Below, one piece after another: positions 8,531-17,821 of a stretch of DNA of 43,640 nt. Source of the DNA: Rhodospirillales bacterium (lineage in GTDB: Bacteria > Pseudomonadota > Alphaproteobacteria > Acetobacterales > Acetobacteraceae). A program made the translations under genes and the position numbers. The stretch is taken from positions 1 to 43,640 of the forward strand of contig CAHJWU010000002.1 in assembly GCA_903643085.1 (NCBI GenBank). The letters run 5' to 3'. Under the pieces are notes generated by a model. The model saw only the letters and a list, made by a program, of their open reading frames with translations, had not been told where the DNA came from and searched no databases. How positions within the stretch are numbered: the stretch's first letter is position 1; the number at the start of each line of letters is the position of its first letter.

Positions 8531-10018
8531 TCAGTGCACACCCACGATCGCCAGCGGGTCATCTCCGCGCAGGTCGCGCACGCCCGCGTCGTCGCGGTGC
8601 CACCAGCCGCCTCCCAGCGCCTGGAACAGCGCCGTCGTGTCTGCCAGCCGTGCCGCGCGCGCCTGGATCAGGGTCAGCTCCGCCTGCAGGGCCGCCTGCT
8701 GTGCGTTGAGTATGCCCAGATACGCCACCTGCCCCAGGGACACCTGCAGCCGCACGATGCGCAGCGTCTCCACCGCCGCCTGCTCCGCGCGGGCGGCGGC
8801 GGCCAGCGTGTCGGCATCCGCCTGCAGGGCGGCCAGCGTGTCGGCCACGTTCTGGAAAGCCGTCAGCGTGGTGTTCCTGTAGTCCGCGGTCGCCTGCGCC
8901 AGCGCCGCGCGCGCCGCGCGCGCCTTGTGCAGCAGCATGCCGCCGTCGAACAGCGGCTGCGTCACCGAGGCGGCGATGGTCCAGAACCCGTTGCCGCTGG
9001 CAAACAGCTGCCTGAAGAAGTTCGATTGCGAGCCACCCTGCGCCGACAGGATCAGGGACGGCAGGCGGTTGGCGACCGCCACGCCCACATTGGCGGTGGC
9101 CGCGTGCAGGTTGGCTTCCGACTGGCGCACGTCAGGCCGCTGATTGACCAGCGACGCGGGCAGGCTCACCGGCAGCTGCCTCGGCAAAGCTATGTCGTCC
9201 AGCACGAACTGTTCTTCTACCACCTGGTCAGGCGTCACGCCGAGCAGCGTGGCCAACGCGTCGCGCTGCAGGTCCAGCTGCCGGCGCAGGGGCGGCAAGG
9301 TGGCCTGCGCCTGTGCCAGCGCGGTGACCTGCGCCAGCTGATCCACGCCGGCGATCTGTCCCACCGCGAGCTGCTTGTCCAGCACGGCCAGCAACTCGCG
9401 TCCGGCGGCGATGATCTGCTCGGTTGCCTTGATCTGCGCACGCAGGGAGGCCTCGTTGATCGCGGCGTTCACGATGTTCGAGGTGAGCGTCAGATACGTC
9501 GCCTCCAGCTGGAAGCGCTGCTGCGCGGTCTGCGCCACCTGGTTCTCGACCTGTCGCCGGTTCAGGCCCCAGATGTCCGGCGAGTAGGAGACAGCGAGCT
9601 CGGCGGTGACCAGCGTGTAATAGGGGTTGCCGTTCAGCTGGTATCCGGACGCTGCCGAGACGCTGCGCGTCGCCGTCTTGTTGCGCGTCGGCTCGAACGT
9701 GGCGCTCAGGCTGGGGAAGAAATTGCCTTCCTGCGCATAGAGGTTCTCGCGCGACTGCAGCAGCGCCGCCTGCGCGGCTTGCAGCGTGGGGTTTCCGGCA
9801 TAGGCCCGCTGCACCAGCGCGTTCAGTTGAGGTGAGTGGTACAGCATCCACCACTGCCCGGGGATGTCCAGGCCTCGCACGTAGGTCTGCGCGTCGTCGC
9901 GCGCGGCCAGCGGCGCCGGTGCGTAGCCTTGTGCGGCGGGCGGCGACGGCCGGTGATAATCCGGCCCCACCGCGCAACCGCCCAGCGCGCACGCGCTGAG
10001 CAGGCAGATCGCGCGCAT
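8531..10018 (-). CDS. RND efflux outer-membrane lipoprotein (NodT family)
   Basis: The 495-residue protein starts at ATG 10018, sharing one base with the pump stop codon (TGATG), so the two are translationally coupled. The N-terminus CLLSACALGGCAVGPDYHRP is a lipoprotein signal with Cys15 as the lipidated residue. Two TolC-like repeats follow, with the usual QWWMLYHSPQLNALV, NPTLQAAQAAL and NQRPDVRQSEANL segments and alanine-rich coiled coils. It forms the trimeric outer-membrane channel of the tripartite efflux system encoded immediately upstream. The open frame extends to 10582 but that part is shadow of the pump gene. Confidence 0.93.
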   Translation of the reverse strand: MRAICLLSACALGGCAVGPDYHRPSPPAAQGYAPAPLAARDDAQTYVRGLDIPGQWWMLYHSPQLNALVQRAYAGNPTLQAAQAALLQSRENLYAQEGNFFPSLSATFEPTRNKTATRSVSAASGYQLNGNPYYTLVTAELAVSYSPDIWGLNRRQVENQVAQTAQQRFQLEATYLTLTSNIVNAAINEASLRAQIKATEQIIAAGRELLAVLDKQLAVGQIAGVDQLAQVTALAQAQATLPPLRRQLDLQRDALATLLGVTPDQVVEEQFVLDDIALPRQLPVSLPASLVNQRPDVRQSEANLHAATANVGVAVANRLPSLILSAQGGSQSNFFRQLFASGNGFWTIAASVTQPLFDGGMLLHKARAARAALAQATADYRNTTLTAFQNVADTLAALQADADTLAAAARAEQAAVETLRIVRLQVSLGQVAYLGILNAQQAALQAELTLIQARAARLADTTALFQALGGGWWHRDDAGVRDLRGDDPLAIVGVH

Positions 10019-13000
10019 CACTCGCCCGCCTTGGCCAAAGCCGGTTCGCTCTCGTGGCTCACCCTGCGGGAGAACATGTCGAGCAGCACGGGGAGCACCG
10101 TCAGGAACAGGAAGGGCGCCAGCGAAATGCCACCGACCACGACCAGCGCCAGCGGCCGCTGCACCTGGCTGCCTATGCCGGTGGATACCGCCGCAGGCAG
10201 CAGCCCCACCATCGCCACAACGCAAGTCATCACCACGGGCCGCAATTGCACCGTGCAGGTGCGCGCCACCGCAGCGTAACGCGCCGCCCCACCCTCGATC
10301 TGCTGGTTGTAGTAGGTGACGATGATTATCCCGTCCATCGCCGCAATGCCCATAAGCGCCACGAACCCGATAGCCGCCGAGACGCTGAACGGCGTGCCGG
10401 TGAGCGACAGCATCAGGATACCGCCGATCAGCGCCATCGGGATCACGCTGGCCGCCAGCAGCATGTCCGTGATTGAGCCGAAATTCACGTACAGCAGCAG
10501 GCAGATCAGCACGAAGGCCAGCGGCACCACGACGGAAAGTCGCGCTATCGCCTCCTGCAGATTGCCGAACTCGCCTACCCATTCGGTGTGATAGCCGCCG
10601 GGTATCATCACCTGTCGCGCAACCTTCTGCTGCGCCTCAAGCACCGTGGTGCCCAGGTCACGTCCGCGCACCGAGAACTTGATAGGTATGTATCGCTCCT
10701 GTCCTTCGCGGTAGATGAAGGACGCGCCGGAGGCCAGGCGCACGGTTGCCACGTCCACGAGCGGCACCGGTATCGTGCCGCTGCCGTTCGGATTGGGCGC
10801 GTTGACGACGATGTGGCCGATCGACTCAAGGTTCTGCCGGTATTGCGGCGACAGGCGCACGATGATCGGAAAGTTTCTGTCGCTGCCTTCCTCGTACACA
10901 TTGCCCGCGGCCTGGCCGCCGACCGCCGCCTGCACCGTCGTGTTGATGTCGCCGGGTGCGAGGCCGTAACGCGCGGCACGCACGCGATCGACGTCGATGC
11001 GCACCGTCGGCTGACCCAGCGAGCGCAGCACGGCCAGATCGGTGATGCCCGCCACCTTGCTCATCACCTCGGCCATCTTGTTCGCCGTGGCTTCCAGCAC
11101 GTTCAGGTCACCGCCGTACAGCTTGACGGAGTTCTCGCCCTTCACGCCGGAGGCCGCCTCCTCCACGTTGTCCTCGATGTATTGAGAGAAATTGAAGTCC
11201 ACGCCGGGGAACGCCGCGACCAGCTGCTTCGTCATCGTGGCGACGAGGCGCTCCTTGTCCACGCCGGACGGCCACGTGTCGAACGGTTTCAGCGGCACGA
11301 AAAACTCGGCGTTGAAAAACCCGGTGGCGTCCGTGCCGTCATCCGGCCGGCCGTGCTGGGAGACCACGGTCACCGTCTCCGGGTAACTCTTGATGATACG
11401 CCTGATCGCGTTGACCCGGCTGTCACCCGCCTCCAGCGACACCGAGGTGGGCATGGTGGCGCGTATCCACAGATTGCCCTCCTCCAGCTTGGGCAGGAAC
11501 TCCAGACCCAGCGAGCGCGTGCACAGCGCACACACCACCAGCAGCATTGCCATCCCGCCCAAGGTCAGCAGCCGGTTGGCCAGAGCCAGGCGCATCAGCG
11601 GCACGTAGGCACGGTGCAGCCGGCGCACAAACCAGGTGTCACTCTCCTTCATCTTGGAAGGCAGGAAGATCGCAGACAGCGCCGGCGTGACCGTGAAGGT
11701 GGCGATCAGGCCGCCGGCGATGGCGTAGGCGTACGTCTTGGCCATCGGCCCGAAGATGTGGCCCTCAATGCCGCTGAGCGTGAACAGCGGAACGAAGGCC
11801 GCGATGATGATCGCCGCGGAGAAGAAGATGCCCTGGCTTACCTCGGTGGCCGCACCGGCGATCACCAACGTCTTGCCGCGCAGCCCGCTATCTGAACGGT
11901 CCCGATGCATGACCGAATTTCTGAACCGCTGCGACGGCGGCTGTGCGACGCGCCGGAGGATGTTCTCCATCATGATGACCGTTGCGTCCACGATCAGTCC
12001 GAAATCGATCGCCCCCACGCTCAGCAGGTTTGCCGATTCACCCTTCAACAGGATCAGCCCGATGGCGAAGGACAGGGCAAACGGAATAGTGGCCGCCACG
12101 ATGAGCGCGGCGCGCACATTGCCCAGGAAGATGTATTGCAGGATGAAGATCAGCAGCACGCCTTCCACGAGGTTGTGCAGCACGGTATGCGTGGTCACGC
12201 GTATGAGGTCGGAGCGGTCGTAGATGCGTTCGATGTGCACGCCGGGCGGCAGGATGCCGGTGCTGTTGATCTTGGCCACCAGCGCTTCCACCGCCTTGAT
12301 TGTCGGCGTGCTCTCCGCACCGCGGCGCATCAGCACGATGCCCTGCACGATGTCATCCGAGGCGTCCTGGCCGGCGATTCCGAGACGGGGCTGGTTGCCG
12401 ATGCGCACCTCGGCCACGTCGCTGATGCGCAGCGGGCTGTTGGTATTCTGCGAGATCATCGTGTTGCGTATGTCGTCGAGCGAGTGGATCAACCCGATGC
12501 CGCGCACCACGGCCGCCTGATCGCCGAAATTCACCGTCTGGCCGCCCACGTTGACGTTGGCGTTGTTCAGCGCTGCGATCACCTGCGGGATAGTGACCCC
12601 GTAGTGCAGCAGCCTGGGCTTGTCGATCTGCACCTCGAATGTCTTGGTCTTGCCGCCCCAGCCGTTCACGTCGATCACGCCGGGCACCGCCTTGAACCGG
12701 CGCTCCAGTATCCAGTCCTCTATCGTCTTCAGGTCCATCACGGAATAGCCGGGCGGGCCTGTCACGCGGTAGCGGAAGATCTCGCCCACCGGGCTGGCCG
12801 GAGAGATGCCTGGCAACGCGCCGTTGGGCAGCGCCGATAACTGAGAAAGCCGGTTGATCACGCGCTGCTCGGCTTCCTCATAGCTGAACGCGTAGCTGAA
12901 CTGCACTTTCACGTCCGACAATCCGAACAGGCTAATCGTGCGTATCGCGCTGACGTTGGGAATGCCCGCCATCTGCACTTCGATGGGGATGGTGATGTAG

Positions 13001-13185
13001 CGTTCCATCTCCTCGGCACTCTGCCCGGTGCTCTGCGTCACGATGTCGACCAACGGCGGCACCGGATCGGGGTAGGCCTCGATGTTGAGGTTCATGAAGC
13101 TCGCCACGCCGGCGGCGAAGGCGAAGACGGTGAGAACGGCGACCAGTATGCGCTGGCGCAGGACGAAGGAAAACAGGCCGCTCAT
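10018..13185 (-). CDS. HME-type RND efflux pump (CzcA/CusA-like)
   Basis: The 1055-residue inner-membrane pump opens with a first transmembrane helix after MSGLFSFVLRQRILV and then the long periplasmic loop starting AYPDPVPPLVDI, as in CzcA. Transmembrane helix 4 reads DFGLIVDATVIMMEN, keeping the proton-relay acids Asp394, Asp400 and Glu407 that mark heavy-metal RND pumps. A short insertion (RVAQPPSQRFRNSVMHRDRS) lies before the next helix. It exchanges protons for metal cations or other substrates, working with the adaptor upstream and channel downstream. The methionine pair-of-clusters seen in CusA is not obvious, so a divalent metal (Zn/Co/Ni/Cd) or organic substrate is more likely than copper. 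Confidence 0.93.
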   Translation of the reverse strand: MSGLFSFVLRQRILVAVLTVFAFAAGVASFMNLNIEAYPDPVPPLVDIVTQSTGQSAEEMERYITIPIEVQMAGIPNVSAIRTISLFGLSDVKVQFSYAFSYEEAEQRVINRLSQLSALPNGALPGISPASPVGEIFRYRVTGPPGYSVMDLKTIEDWILERRFKAVPGVIDVNGWGGKTKTFEVQIDKPRLLHYGVTIPQVIAALNNANVNVGGQTVNFGDQAAVVRGIGLIHSLDDIRNTMISQNTNSPLRISDVAEVRIGNQPRLGIAGQDASDDIVQGIVLMRRGAESTPTIKAVEALVAKINSTGILPPGVHIERIYDRSDLIRVTTHTVLHNLVEGVLLIFILQYIFLGNVRAALIVAATIPFALSFAIGLILLKGESANLLSVGAIDFGLIVDATVIMMENILRRVAQPPSQRFRNSVMHRDRSDSGLRGKTLVIAGAATEVSQGIFFSAAIIIAAFVPLFTLSGIEGHIFGPMAKTYAYAIAGGLIATFTVTPALSAIFLPSKMKESDTWFVRRLHRAYVPLMRLALANRLLTLGGMAMLLVVCALCTRSLGLEFLPKLEEGNLWIRATMPTSVSLEAGDSRVNAIRRIIKSYPETVTVVSQHGRPDDGTDATGFFNAEFFVPLKPFDTWPSGVDKERLVATMTKQLVAAFPGVDFNFSQYIEDNVEEAASGVKGENSVKLYGGDLNVLEATANKMAEVMSKVAGITDLAVLRSLGQPTVRIDVDRVRAARYGLAPGDINTTVQAAVGGQAAGNVYEEGSDRNFPIIVRLSPQYRQNLESIGHIVVNAPNPNGSGTIPVPLVDVATVRLASGASFIYREGQERYIPIKFSVRGRDLGTTVLEAQQKVARQVMIPGGYHTEWVGEFGNLQEAIARLSVVVPLAFVLICLLLYVNFGSITDMLLAASVIPMALIGGILMLSLTGTPFSVSAAIGFVALMGIAAMDGIIIVTYYNQQIEGGAARYAAVARTCTVQLRPVVMTCVVAMVGLLPAAVSTGIGSQVQRPLALVVVGGISLAPFLFLTVLPVLLDMFSRRVSHESEPALAKAGE

Positions 13186-13198
13186 CGATAAACACCCG

Positions 13199-13335
13199 AA
13201 AAGGAAGCAGGCAGTTCTTTTTAGACAGAACCAAAAAAGCTTTCGGTCCGACTGTCGTGGAGCTTGGCCGGGACCCGCCCTGAATGGATGACAGTTTTCT
13301 GCTTCTTCTCGAAAGAGCGCGCTTCGCCTGTCTGC
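13199..13335. repeat. Nested-hairpin intergenic repeat, degenerate copy D
   Basis: Blocks AAGGAAGCAGGCAG, then TTCTTTTTAGACAGAACC, AAAAAAGCTTTCGG and later CAGTTTTCTGCTTCTTCTCG follow the order of the intact copies. Both palindromes are eroded, leaving only weak stems. It fills almost the whole 152-base gap between adaptor and pump genes, so it interrupts an operon rather than ending one, and could set relative expression of the two. Confidence 0.55.
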
Positions 13336-13337
13336 GT

Positions 13338-14648
13338 TCAGCCGTCAGACAGCGTTCGGTCGATGAACACCGCTCCGCTCGTCACCACGCTCTCGCCCGC
13401 GGCGAGCCCATGCGTCACCTGTACCATGCCGTGGTCGGAAGCGCCGGTCACCACCGGCCGCAGCGCCAGGGTCTTGTGCACGGGGTCCGCCACCCAGACA
13501 TGCGCGTCCGAACCTTCGTACACCAACGCGATTTCGGGCACCGCCAGGATGGCGGACGCGGTGCCCGTCATGATCTCGAAATCGGCCAGCATGTCCGGTT
13601 TCAGCATGCCATCGGAATTCATCACCTCGGCGCGCACCAGCAGCCGGTGCGTGTTCGGGTCGATCACGCCCGCCACAAAGCTAACGCGGGCCTCGAAGCT
13701 GCGGTCGGGAAACGCGGGCACGGTCACGCGCGCCAGGTCGCCCACGTGGAACCGCCCGGCGTCGTCCTCACGCGCGTTGGCGATCATCCACAGCTTGGAG
13801 AGGTCGCCGATCGTGAACACCGCGCCCGCGCTGCCCTGGCTGGTCACCGAGCCCACGATAGTCTGCCCCGGGTTGATCGCCCGCTGCGTCACCACGCCGG
13901 CCACGGGCGAGCGTACGATCGTGTCGGCCGCCTCGCGCTCGAAGTCCGGCGCGTTGGCTATGCCGGCCATCTCGGAGCGGCTCACGCCCAGTATGCCCAG
14001 CCGGTTGCGCACGGCTGCCACGGCGATGGAAGCCGAACTCAGCCCGCCGCGGGCGATCGCCAGCTCCACCCGGCTCTGCTGCCAGTCCTTCAGCGCAGCA
14101 CCGCGGCCCAGATAGAGCTGGTGCAGCCGGCTCTCGTTGGCGAGCGCGAGGTCAAGCTGCGCATGCGCCGTTTGCAGCGAGGCCAGCCCGCTCACCAGGT
14201 CATTTTGTGCCTGCGCCAGCTCGGTGGACTGCACGGCGAACAGCGGCGTGCCCGCTTTGACCTGTGCGCCCGTGCGCAGGAACACACGCGTCACCCGGCC
14301 GGAATAAGGTGAGACCACGGGGGTGGTCAGGTCGTCATCAAGCGCGATCCGCCCTTCGGTCTGCACCTGCGGCGCGTAGTCGAGCTGGGCCACCTGCCTG
14401 ACCCTAAGCCCGGCCCATTGCTGGTCCGTGGGTTTGAACGGAACGGAAGCGGTCTCCTGCTCCGGCGCCGCGCCAGGGGCCGCGTGGCCCATGATCGCCG
14501 GCAACACGAAGAGCAAAACGACCAGCGCCCCACCCAGCACCAGCAGCGCCACGCCTTGCGCCGCAGCCGACAGGCGGCGCCCTGGTGGCGGGACGGCATC
14601 CGGGACGCGCGTTTCCTGGTCGTCCGCACTCTTGTACCCGGTATCCAA
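13338..14648 (-). CDS. RND efflux periplasmic adaptor (HlyD/CusB-like)
   Basis: The start is taken as TTG at 14648 because GGAGG lies five bases upstream and the next residues (DTGYKSADDQETRVPD) precede the membrane segment; the frame stays open to 14822 without homology. The 436-residue protein has one N-terminal transmembrane helix (about residues 30-52, rich in Val/Leu), a biotinyl-lipoyl-like barrel with VVSPYSGRVTRV, an alpha-hairpin (QAQNDLVSGLASLQTAHAQL), a second half-barrel with TIVRSPVAGVVTQRAI, and a beta-barrel. It links pump and channel across the periplasm. No N-terminal histidine-rich metal-binding domain is present. It is the first gene of the operon. Confidence 0.9.
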   Translation of the reverse strand: MDTGYKSADDQETRVPDAVPPPGRRLSAAAQGVALLVLGGALVVLLFVLPAIMGHAAPGAAPEQETASVPFKPTDQQWAGLRVRQVAQLDYAPQVQTEGRIALDDDLTTPVVSPYSGRVTRVFLRTGAQVKAGTPLFAVQSTELAQAQNDLVSGLASLQTAHAQLDLALANESRLHQLYLGRGAALKDWQQSRVELAIARGGLSSASIAVAAVRNRLGILGVSRSEMAGIANAPDFEREAADTIVRSPVAGVVTQRAINPGQTIVGSVTSQGSAGAVFTIGDLSKLWMIANAREDDAGRFHVGDLARVTVPAFPDRSFEARVSFVAGVIDPNTHRLLVRAEVMNSDGMLKPDMLADFEIMTGTASAILAVPEIALVYEGSDAHVWVADPVHKTLALRPVVTGASDHGMVQVTHGLAAGESVVTSGAVFIDRTLSDG

Positions 14649-15229
14649 GCGACCTCCAACATCACCAGGGCTGGCCTGGCCTGGCAGCTTGGCAGGACAG
14701 GCGTCTTCCTCGCAGGCGCAGCATAGCAAGGCAGCGACCTCTCCGAAACCGCGGCTTCCGGCGAAGACAATTCGTAACACCCGGCTGGATGGAGCCGCGG
14801 GCCCGCTTGCCTCATCGAACATGCAAGACGAGCTCGTCGTTGGCTCACGCCGCGCAATCCTGACCGGACGCCTTCTAAAGCAGCTTGCCTCTTCAGCGAT
14901 TCGCGGTCTCGGTGGTGTTGCAGCCTATTCGCGCGAGTGCTTCAGCCGCGCGGCACGCGAATGTGCAAACCTGGATGGCTTCCATAGCCTGACGTTTGCT
15001 CTGCACTGACTCTTCGAACTCCCAGCCGCCAACGCACGCTCCGACTACGGACATTGCATCACGACCATATTGCAGTGCCGCATAAAGAAACGATGCTAGA
15101 AACTCTTCGAAGTGTAAAAAACCCATAAATGTGCGAGTCATTTGTCAGATCGCAGGCGTGTTCTGTGTCGCCCGGCGTGACCGGCTCAGCCGCGTGTCCG
15201 AGCCGACTACAGCATTCCGGCCCGCAATG
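14649..15229. other. Intergenic region upstream of the efflux operon; one weak frame
   Basis: No gene can be supported. A minus-strand 82-codon frame (15141-14893, beginning MTRTFMGFLHFEEF) is the best candidate, but it has no ribosome site and no family I know. GC content falls towards the right, in keeping with decayed DNA. The promoter of the efflux operon should lie here. Confidence 0.35.
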
Positions 15230-15599
15230 TGAGAACAGGCTAAAGGTCCGTTGAACAGCTCTCTTTCAGAGAGAATGACCAAAAAATTTTGTTTTGCCAC
15301 CGGGAGCAGTTCAGTGTTCGCGCGCGTCCAGACAACACGGAAGCTGAACATGCGAGAATGCAGAAAGTAGGATTCATTTTCTTGCGGATCACGATGAATC
15401 ATCACCGATGTGTCGGCACGCTCACGCCATCGATCATTCATCCTTGGGCTGCCAGCCCCTGAAAAGCCAGTGTCTTGCAAGCTTTTCACAGCCGACACAT
15501 ACGTTACGGTAACGGGACAGAGAGTTTTCTCTCAGGGGAGACGGGTAATCTTCGAAGCTCGGGACTTTGCCGATTTAATCCCACCTGCCTGGCCCGCGA
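15230..15599. repeat. Possible highly degenerate copy F of the hairpin repeat
   Basis: CTCTCTTTCAGAGAG near 15258 is a hairpin followed by GACCAAAAAATTTTGTTTTGC, resembling the left half of the intact repeats. Near 15529 GAGAGTTTTCTCTC forms a second hairpin, roughly where a right half could be, though the spacing is longer than in intact copies. Similarity is only partial and the assignment is tentative. Confidence 0.3.
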
Positions 15600-15790
15600 A
15601 ATGCTGAGCCATCTGCTGACGCTGCCTGTGACGCCGGCCGAAGTGGGGGTTGCCAGGCCACCGCGCGACTTGCCGCTGACATCCAGGAGGCGACAGGCGA
15701 TACGGTCAGGCTGGCTCATGTCGGCCAAGGCTGCTACCGGACTGGCAACCCGGCCCGCGCCGACGTATCTGACGACAGCGTGCTGTCCGG
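15600..15790 (+). pseudogene. IS5-family (IS1031-like) transposase remnant
   Basis: The frame from 15604 reads LSHLLTLPVTPAE. A shifted frame from about 15667 then reads LAADIQEATGDTVRLAHVGQ followed by GCYRTGNPA. This matches the segment of IS5-family transposases normally reading LGHLLALHVTPA...LAAEVQxATGxxVxLAxxDQGYTG. A frameshift separates the two parts, the catalytic D of VDQGY is G here, and neither N- nor C-terminal thirds survive. It marks the left edge of the catabolic cluster. From here to 15942 I see nothing further. Confidence 0.6.
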
Positions 15791-15942
15791 ACATCCGTAG
15801 CGGCGCCACTCGACCACCGGCCACCCCGGCCCTGCGGACTTCAAGCGGACCGCCGCCACCGCGAGCTGAACCGTATCCGCCAAGCCGGCAGCAGCTTGAT
15901 CGTTACCGCCCAAGCAAAGCTCTCTGCCAGGGCAGGCGGACG

Positions 15943-16575
15943 TCAACGGAGGATCGAGCGGGGTGTGGGTTGTAGCCGCAGGAGCTCGTCGGGTGTGTCA
16001 ACGTCGTGGACCTGGTCGGCTGCAAACCAGGTCAGCAGGTGCTCGCCCTCGCGTATCGGCAGTACGGGAAAATTGTTCGGCGTAGGATCGGAGACGTAGA
16101 GTCCAAGCAGGCTGCGGCCGAGCTGCCCGCGCACCCGCTCGATCAGGCTGGCGCCGGCCGGCTCCTGCAGGCGATACGTGCCCGCACTCACGCCCCTGCT
16201 CTGCACCAGCGCGCCCGCGTGAGGACGCGCGTCCAGATCCACTTGCAGTCCGCAACCCGGTTCAGCCGCGCGCAACAGCTGCACGTTGTCGTAGCCGGTG
16301 ACGTAGCCGATTGCCTCGGCACCGTGCTGCGTCCACACCGCGCCGCCATAGAAGGCGCCCAGACGTTCGGGCCGGCTCGCCATGTCGTCAAATCCGCGCA
16401 GCCAGACGAGCCGGTCAGGATCACCCACTGCCTCGAACTGTCCCAGTATCGGCAAACCCAACGCGTCTTGCGCGTCTGCGAAATACGTGTCGAACAATTC
16501 GATCATGCGCGCGCGACGGCCGGGTGCGATGACGTATTGCCGCAACTCGACGTAGGCGGGGCGGACCGGGCGCAT
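15943..16575 (-). CDS. NIPSNAP-family protein
   Basis: The 210-residue protein starts at ATG 16575, three bases after the stop of the lipoyl gene. Its first half carries the NIPSNAP/ferredoxin-like fold signature VELRQYVIAPGRRARMIELF and DRLVWLRGFDDMASR; the second half is a weaker repeat of the fold ending GEHLLTWFAADQV. Family members are small dimeric alpha+beta barrels, in bacteria often next to oxygenases and dehydrogenases, with no single proven reaction. Here it is the last gene of an operon with E1 alpha, E1 beta and a lipoyl protein, suggesting an accessory role in the same catabolic route. Confidence 0.8.
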   Translation of the reverse strand: MRPVRPAYVELRQYVIAPGRRARMIELFDTYFADAQDALGLPILGQFEAVGDPDRLVWLRGFDDMASRPERLGAFYGGAVWTQHGAEAIGYVTGYDNVQLLRAAEPGCGLQVDLDARPHAGALVQSRGVSAGTYRLQEPAGASLIERVRGQLGRSLLGLYVSDPTPNNFPVLPIREGEHLLTWFAADQVHDVDTPDELLRLQPTPRSILR

Positions 16576-16578
16576 GTG

Positions 16579-16809
16579 TCAGTCGATGCGGCCTATCAGC
16601 GCGCCGATCTCATAGGTTTCACCTACCTCGCCCACAATTTTCAGCACGCCTCCGACAGGGGCCTCTATCTCGTTCGTCGACTTGTCCATCTCGATGGCAT
16701 AGACCGGCGTGCCGGCGTCGACCGTCGCGCCGTCGGCGACAAGCCATTCGCTGAGCGTGGCCTCCGTCATGCTGACGCCGATCTTGGGTATGCGCAGTTC
16801 AGTGCTCAT
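16579..16809 (-). CDS. Free-standing lipoyl-domain protein (E2 lipoyl part)
   Basis: At only 76 residues the protein is a single lipoyl domain: RIPKIGVSMTEATLSEWLV, then EMDKSTNEIEAP with Lys43 as the lipoylation site, then GGVLKIVGEVGETYEIGALI. It lacks the linker, the peripheral subunit-binding domain and the acyltransferase core of a normal E2. The gene starts four bases after the E1 beta stop, so it is translated with the E1 genes. The swinging arm must pass the acyl group from E1 to a catalytic core encoded elsewhere; a matching core-only protein lies at 37321. The stop is genuine TGA, with the NIPSNAP start three bases on, so this is not a simple truncation by frameshift within the window. 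Confidence 0.9.
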   Translation of the reverse strand: MSTELRIPKIGVSMTEATLSEWLVADGATVDAGTPVYAIEMDKSTNEIEAPVGGVLKIVGEVGETYEIGALIGRID

Positions 16810-16813
16810 CGCT

Positions 16814-17821
16814 TCAGGATTCCATCGTCTTCCGGATCGCCGCCTCGATCTGGTCGCGGCTGTAGAGAAACAGCTTTTCCAGCGCCGGCGAGAACGGCAC
16901 CGGGCTGTAGGCGGAGCCTACGCGTTGGACCGGTGCCTTCAGCACGCCGAACAGGTTCTCGTGTATGGTGGCGGAAATCTCCGCGCCCACGCCGAATTTG
17001 CGCACCGCCTCGTGCACCACCACCGCTCGCCGGGTGCGCGAGACGGAGGCAAGCACCGCGTCCTCGTCGAACGGCGCGATCGTGCGCAGGTCCAGCACCT
17101 CGACCGACACGCCCTCCGGTTCCAGCTTCTCGGCAACCGCCAGCGCGTGCAGCACGGCCGGGCCGTAGGCGATCACGCTGACGTCGCGTCCCACCCGCGG
17201 GGTGGCCGCGCAACCGAGCTTCACCCGATAGCCTGGCGGCGGCGCCGGACCGGTGGTGCCGTACGCCAGCGTGTTCTCGATGAAGATGCACGGATCGTTG
17301 TCCTCGATACAGGACAGCAACAGCCCCTTGGCGTCGGCGGGGTTGGACGCGGTCGCAACCTTCAACCCCGGCACGTGCGCAAACCAGGCTTCCAGCATGT
17401 CGGAATGCTGGCCGCCGAAGCCCGCGCCGGCACCGGTGGCCGTGCGTATGGTCAGCGGCACATGCGTCTGGCCACCTGACATGAAGCGCAGCTTGGCGGC
17501 GTGGTTGACCACCTGGTCCATCGCCACGGTGATGAAGTTCATCAGCATGATCTCGGCCACCGGACGGTAGCCGGCAATGGCGGCACCGACCGCCGCGCCG
17601 ACGATCGCCTGTTCGGCAATCGGCGTGGAGCGCACGCGGTCGGTGCCGTATTTGGCCGACAGCCCCTTGGTGGCGGTGAACACGCCGCCGCCCTGCGCGT
17701 CGGCGATGTCCTCACCCAGCAGGATCACCCGGCTGTCCGCCGCCATCGCTTCGTCCATGGCCATGTTGACGGCCTGGATGAAGTTCACTTTCCTGCCCTG
17801 GACGGGGCGTTGCGCGTTCAT
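16814..17821 (-). CDS. 2-oxoacid dehydrogenase E1 beta subunit
   Basis: The 335-residue protein has the transketolase pyrimidine-binding fold with LLGEDIADAQGGGVF, TPIAEQAIVGAAVGAA and GFGGQHSD, and the C-terminal transketolase domain with EVLDLRTIAPFDEDAV. It pairs with E1 alpha to decarboxylate a 2-oxoacid (or acetoin) with thiamine diphosphate and reductively acylate the lipoyl arm. Its ATG overlaps the E1 alpha stop by four bases (ATGA). Similarity to pyruvate, branched-chain and acetoin dehydrogenase E1 beta is shared, so the substrate cannot be fixed from sequence. Confidence 0.92.
   Translation of the reverse strand: MNAQRPVQGRKVNFIQAVNMAMDEAMAADSRVILLGEDIADAQGGGVFTATKGLSAKYGTDRVRSTPIAEQAIVGAAVGAAIAGYRPVAEIMLMNFITVAMDQVVNHAAKLRFMSGGQTHVPLTIRTATGAGAGFGGQHSDMLEAWFAHVPGLKVATASNPADAKGLLLSCIEDNDPCIFIENTLAYGTTGPAPPPGYRVKLGCAATPRVGRDVSVIAYGPAVLHALAVAEKLEPEGVSVEVLDLRTIAPFDEDAVLASVSRTRRAVVVHEAVRKFGVGAEISATIHENLFGVLKAPVQRVGSAYSPVPFSPALEKLFLYSRDQIEAAIRKTMES

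Noticed and set aside
10019-10582. Upstream extension of the outer-membrane lipoprotein frame
   Set aside because: It is out-of-frame shadow of the pump gene; the lipoprotein signal starts exactly at 10018.
10588-12840. Long plus-strand open frames within the RND pump gene
   Set aside because: Antisense shadows of a well-conserved pump gene; His/Arg-rich composition with no motifs.
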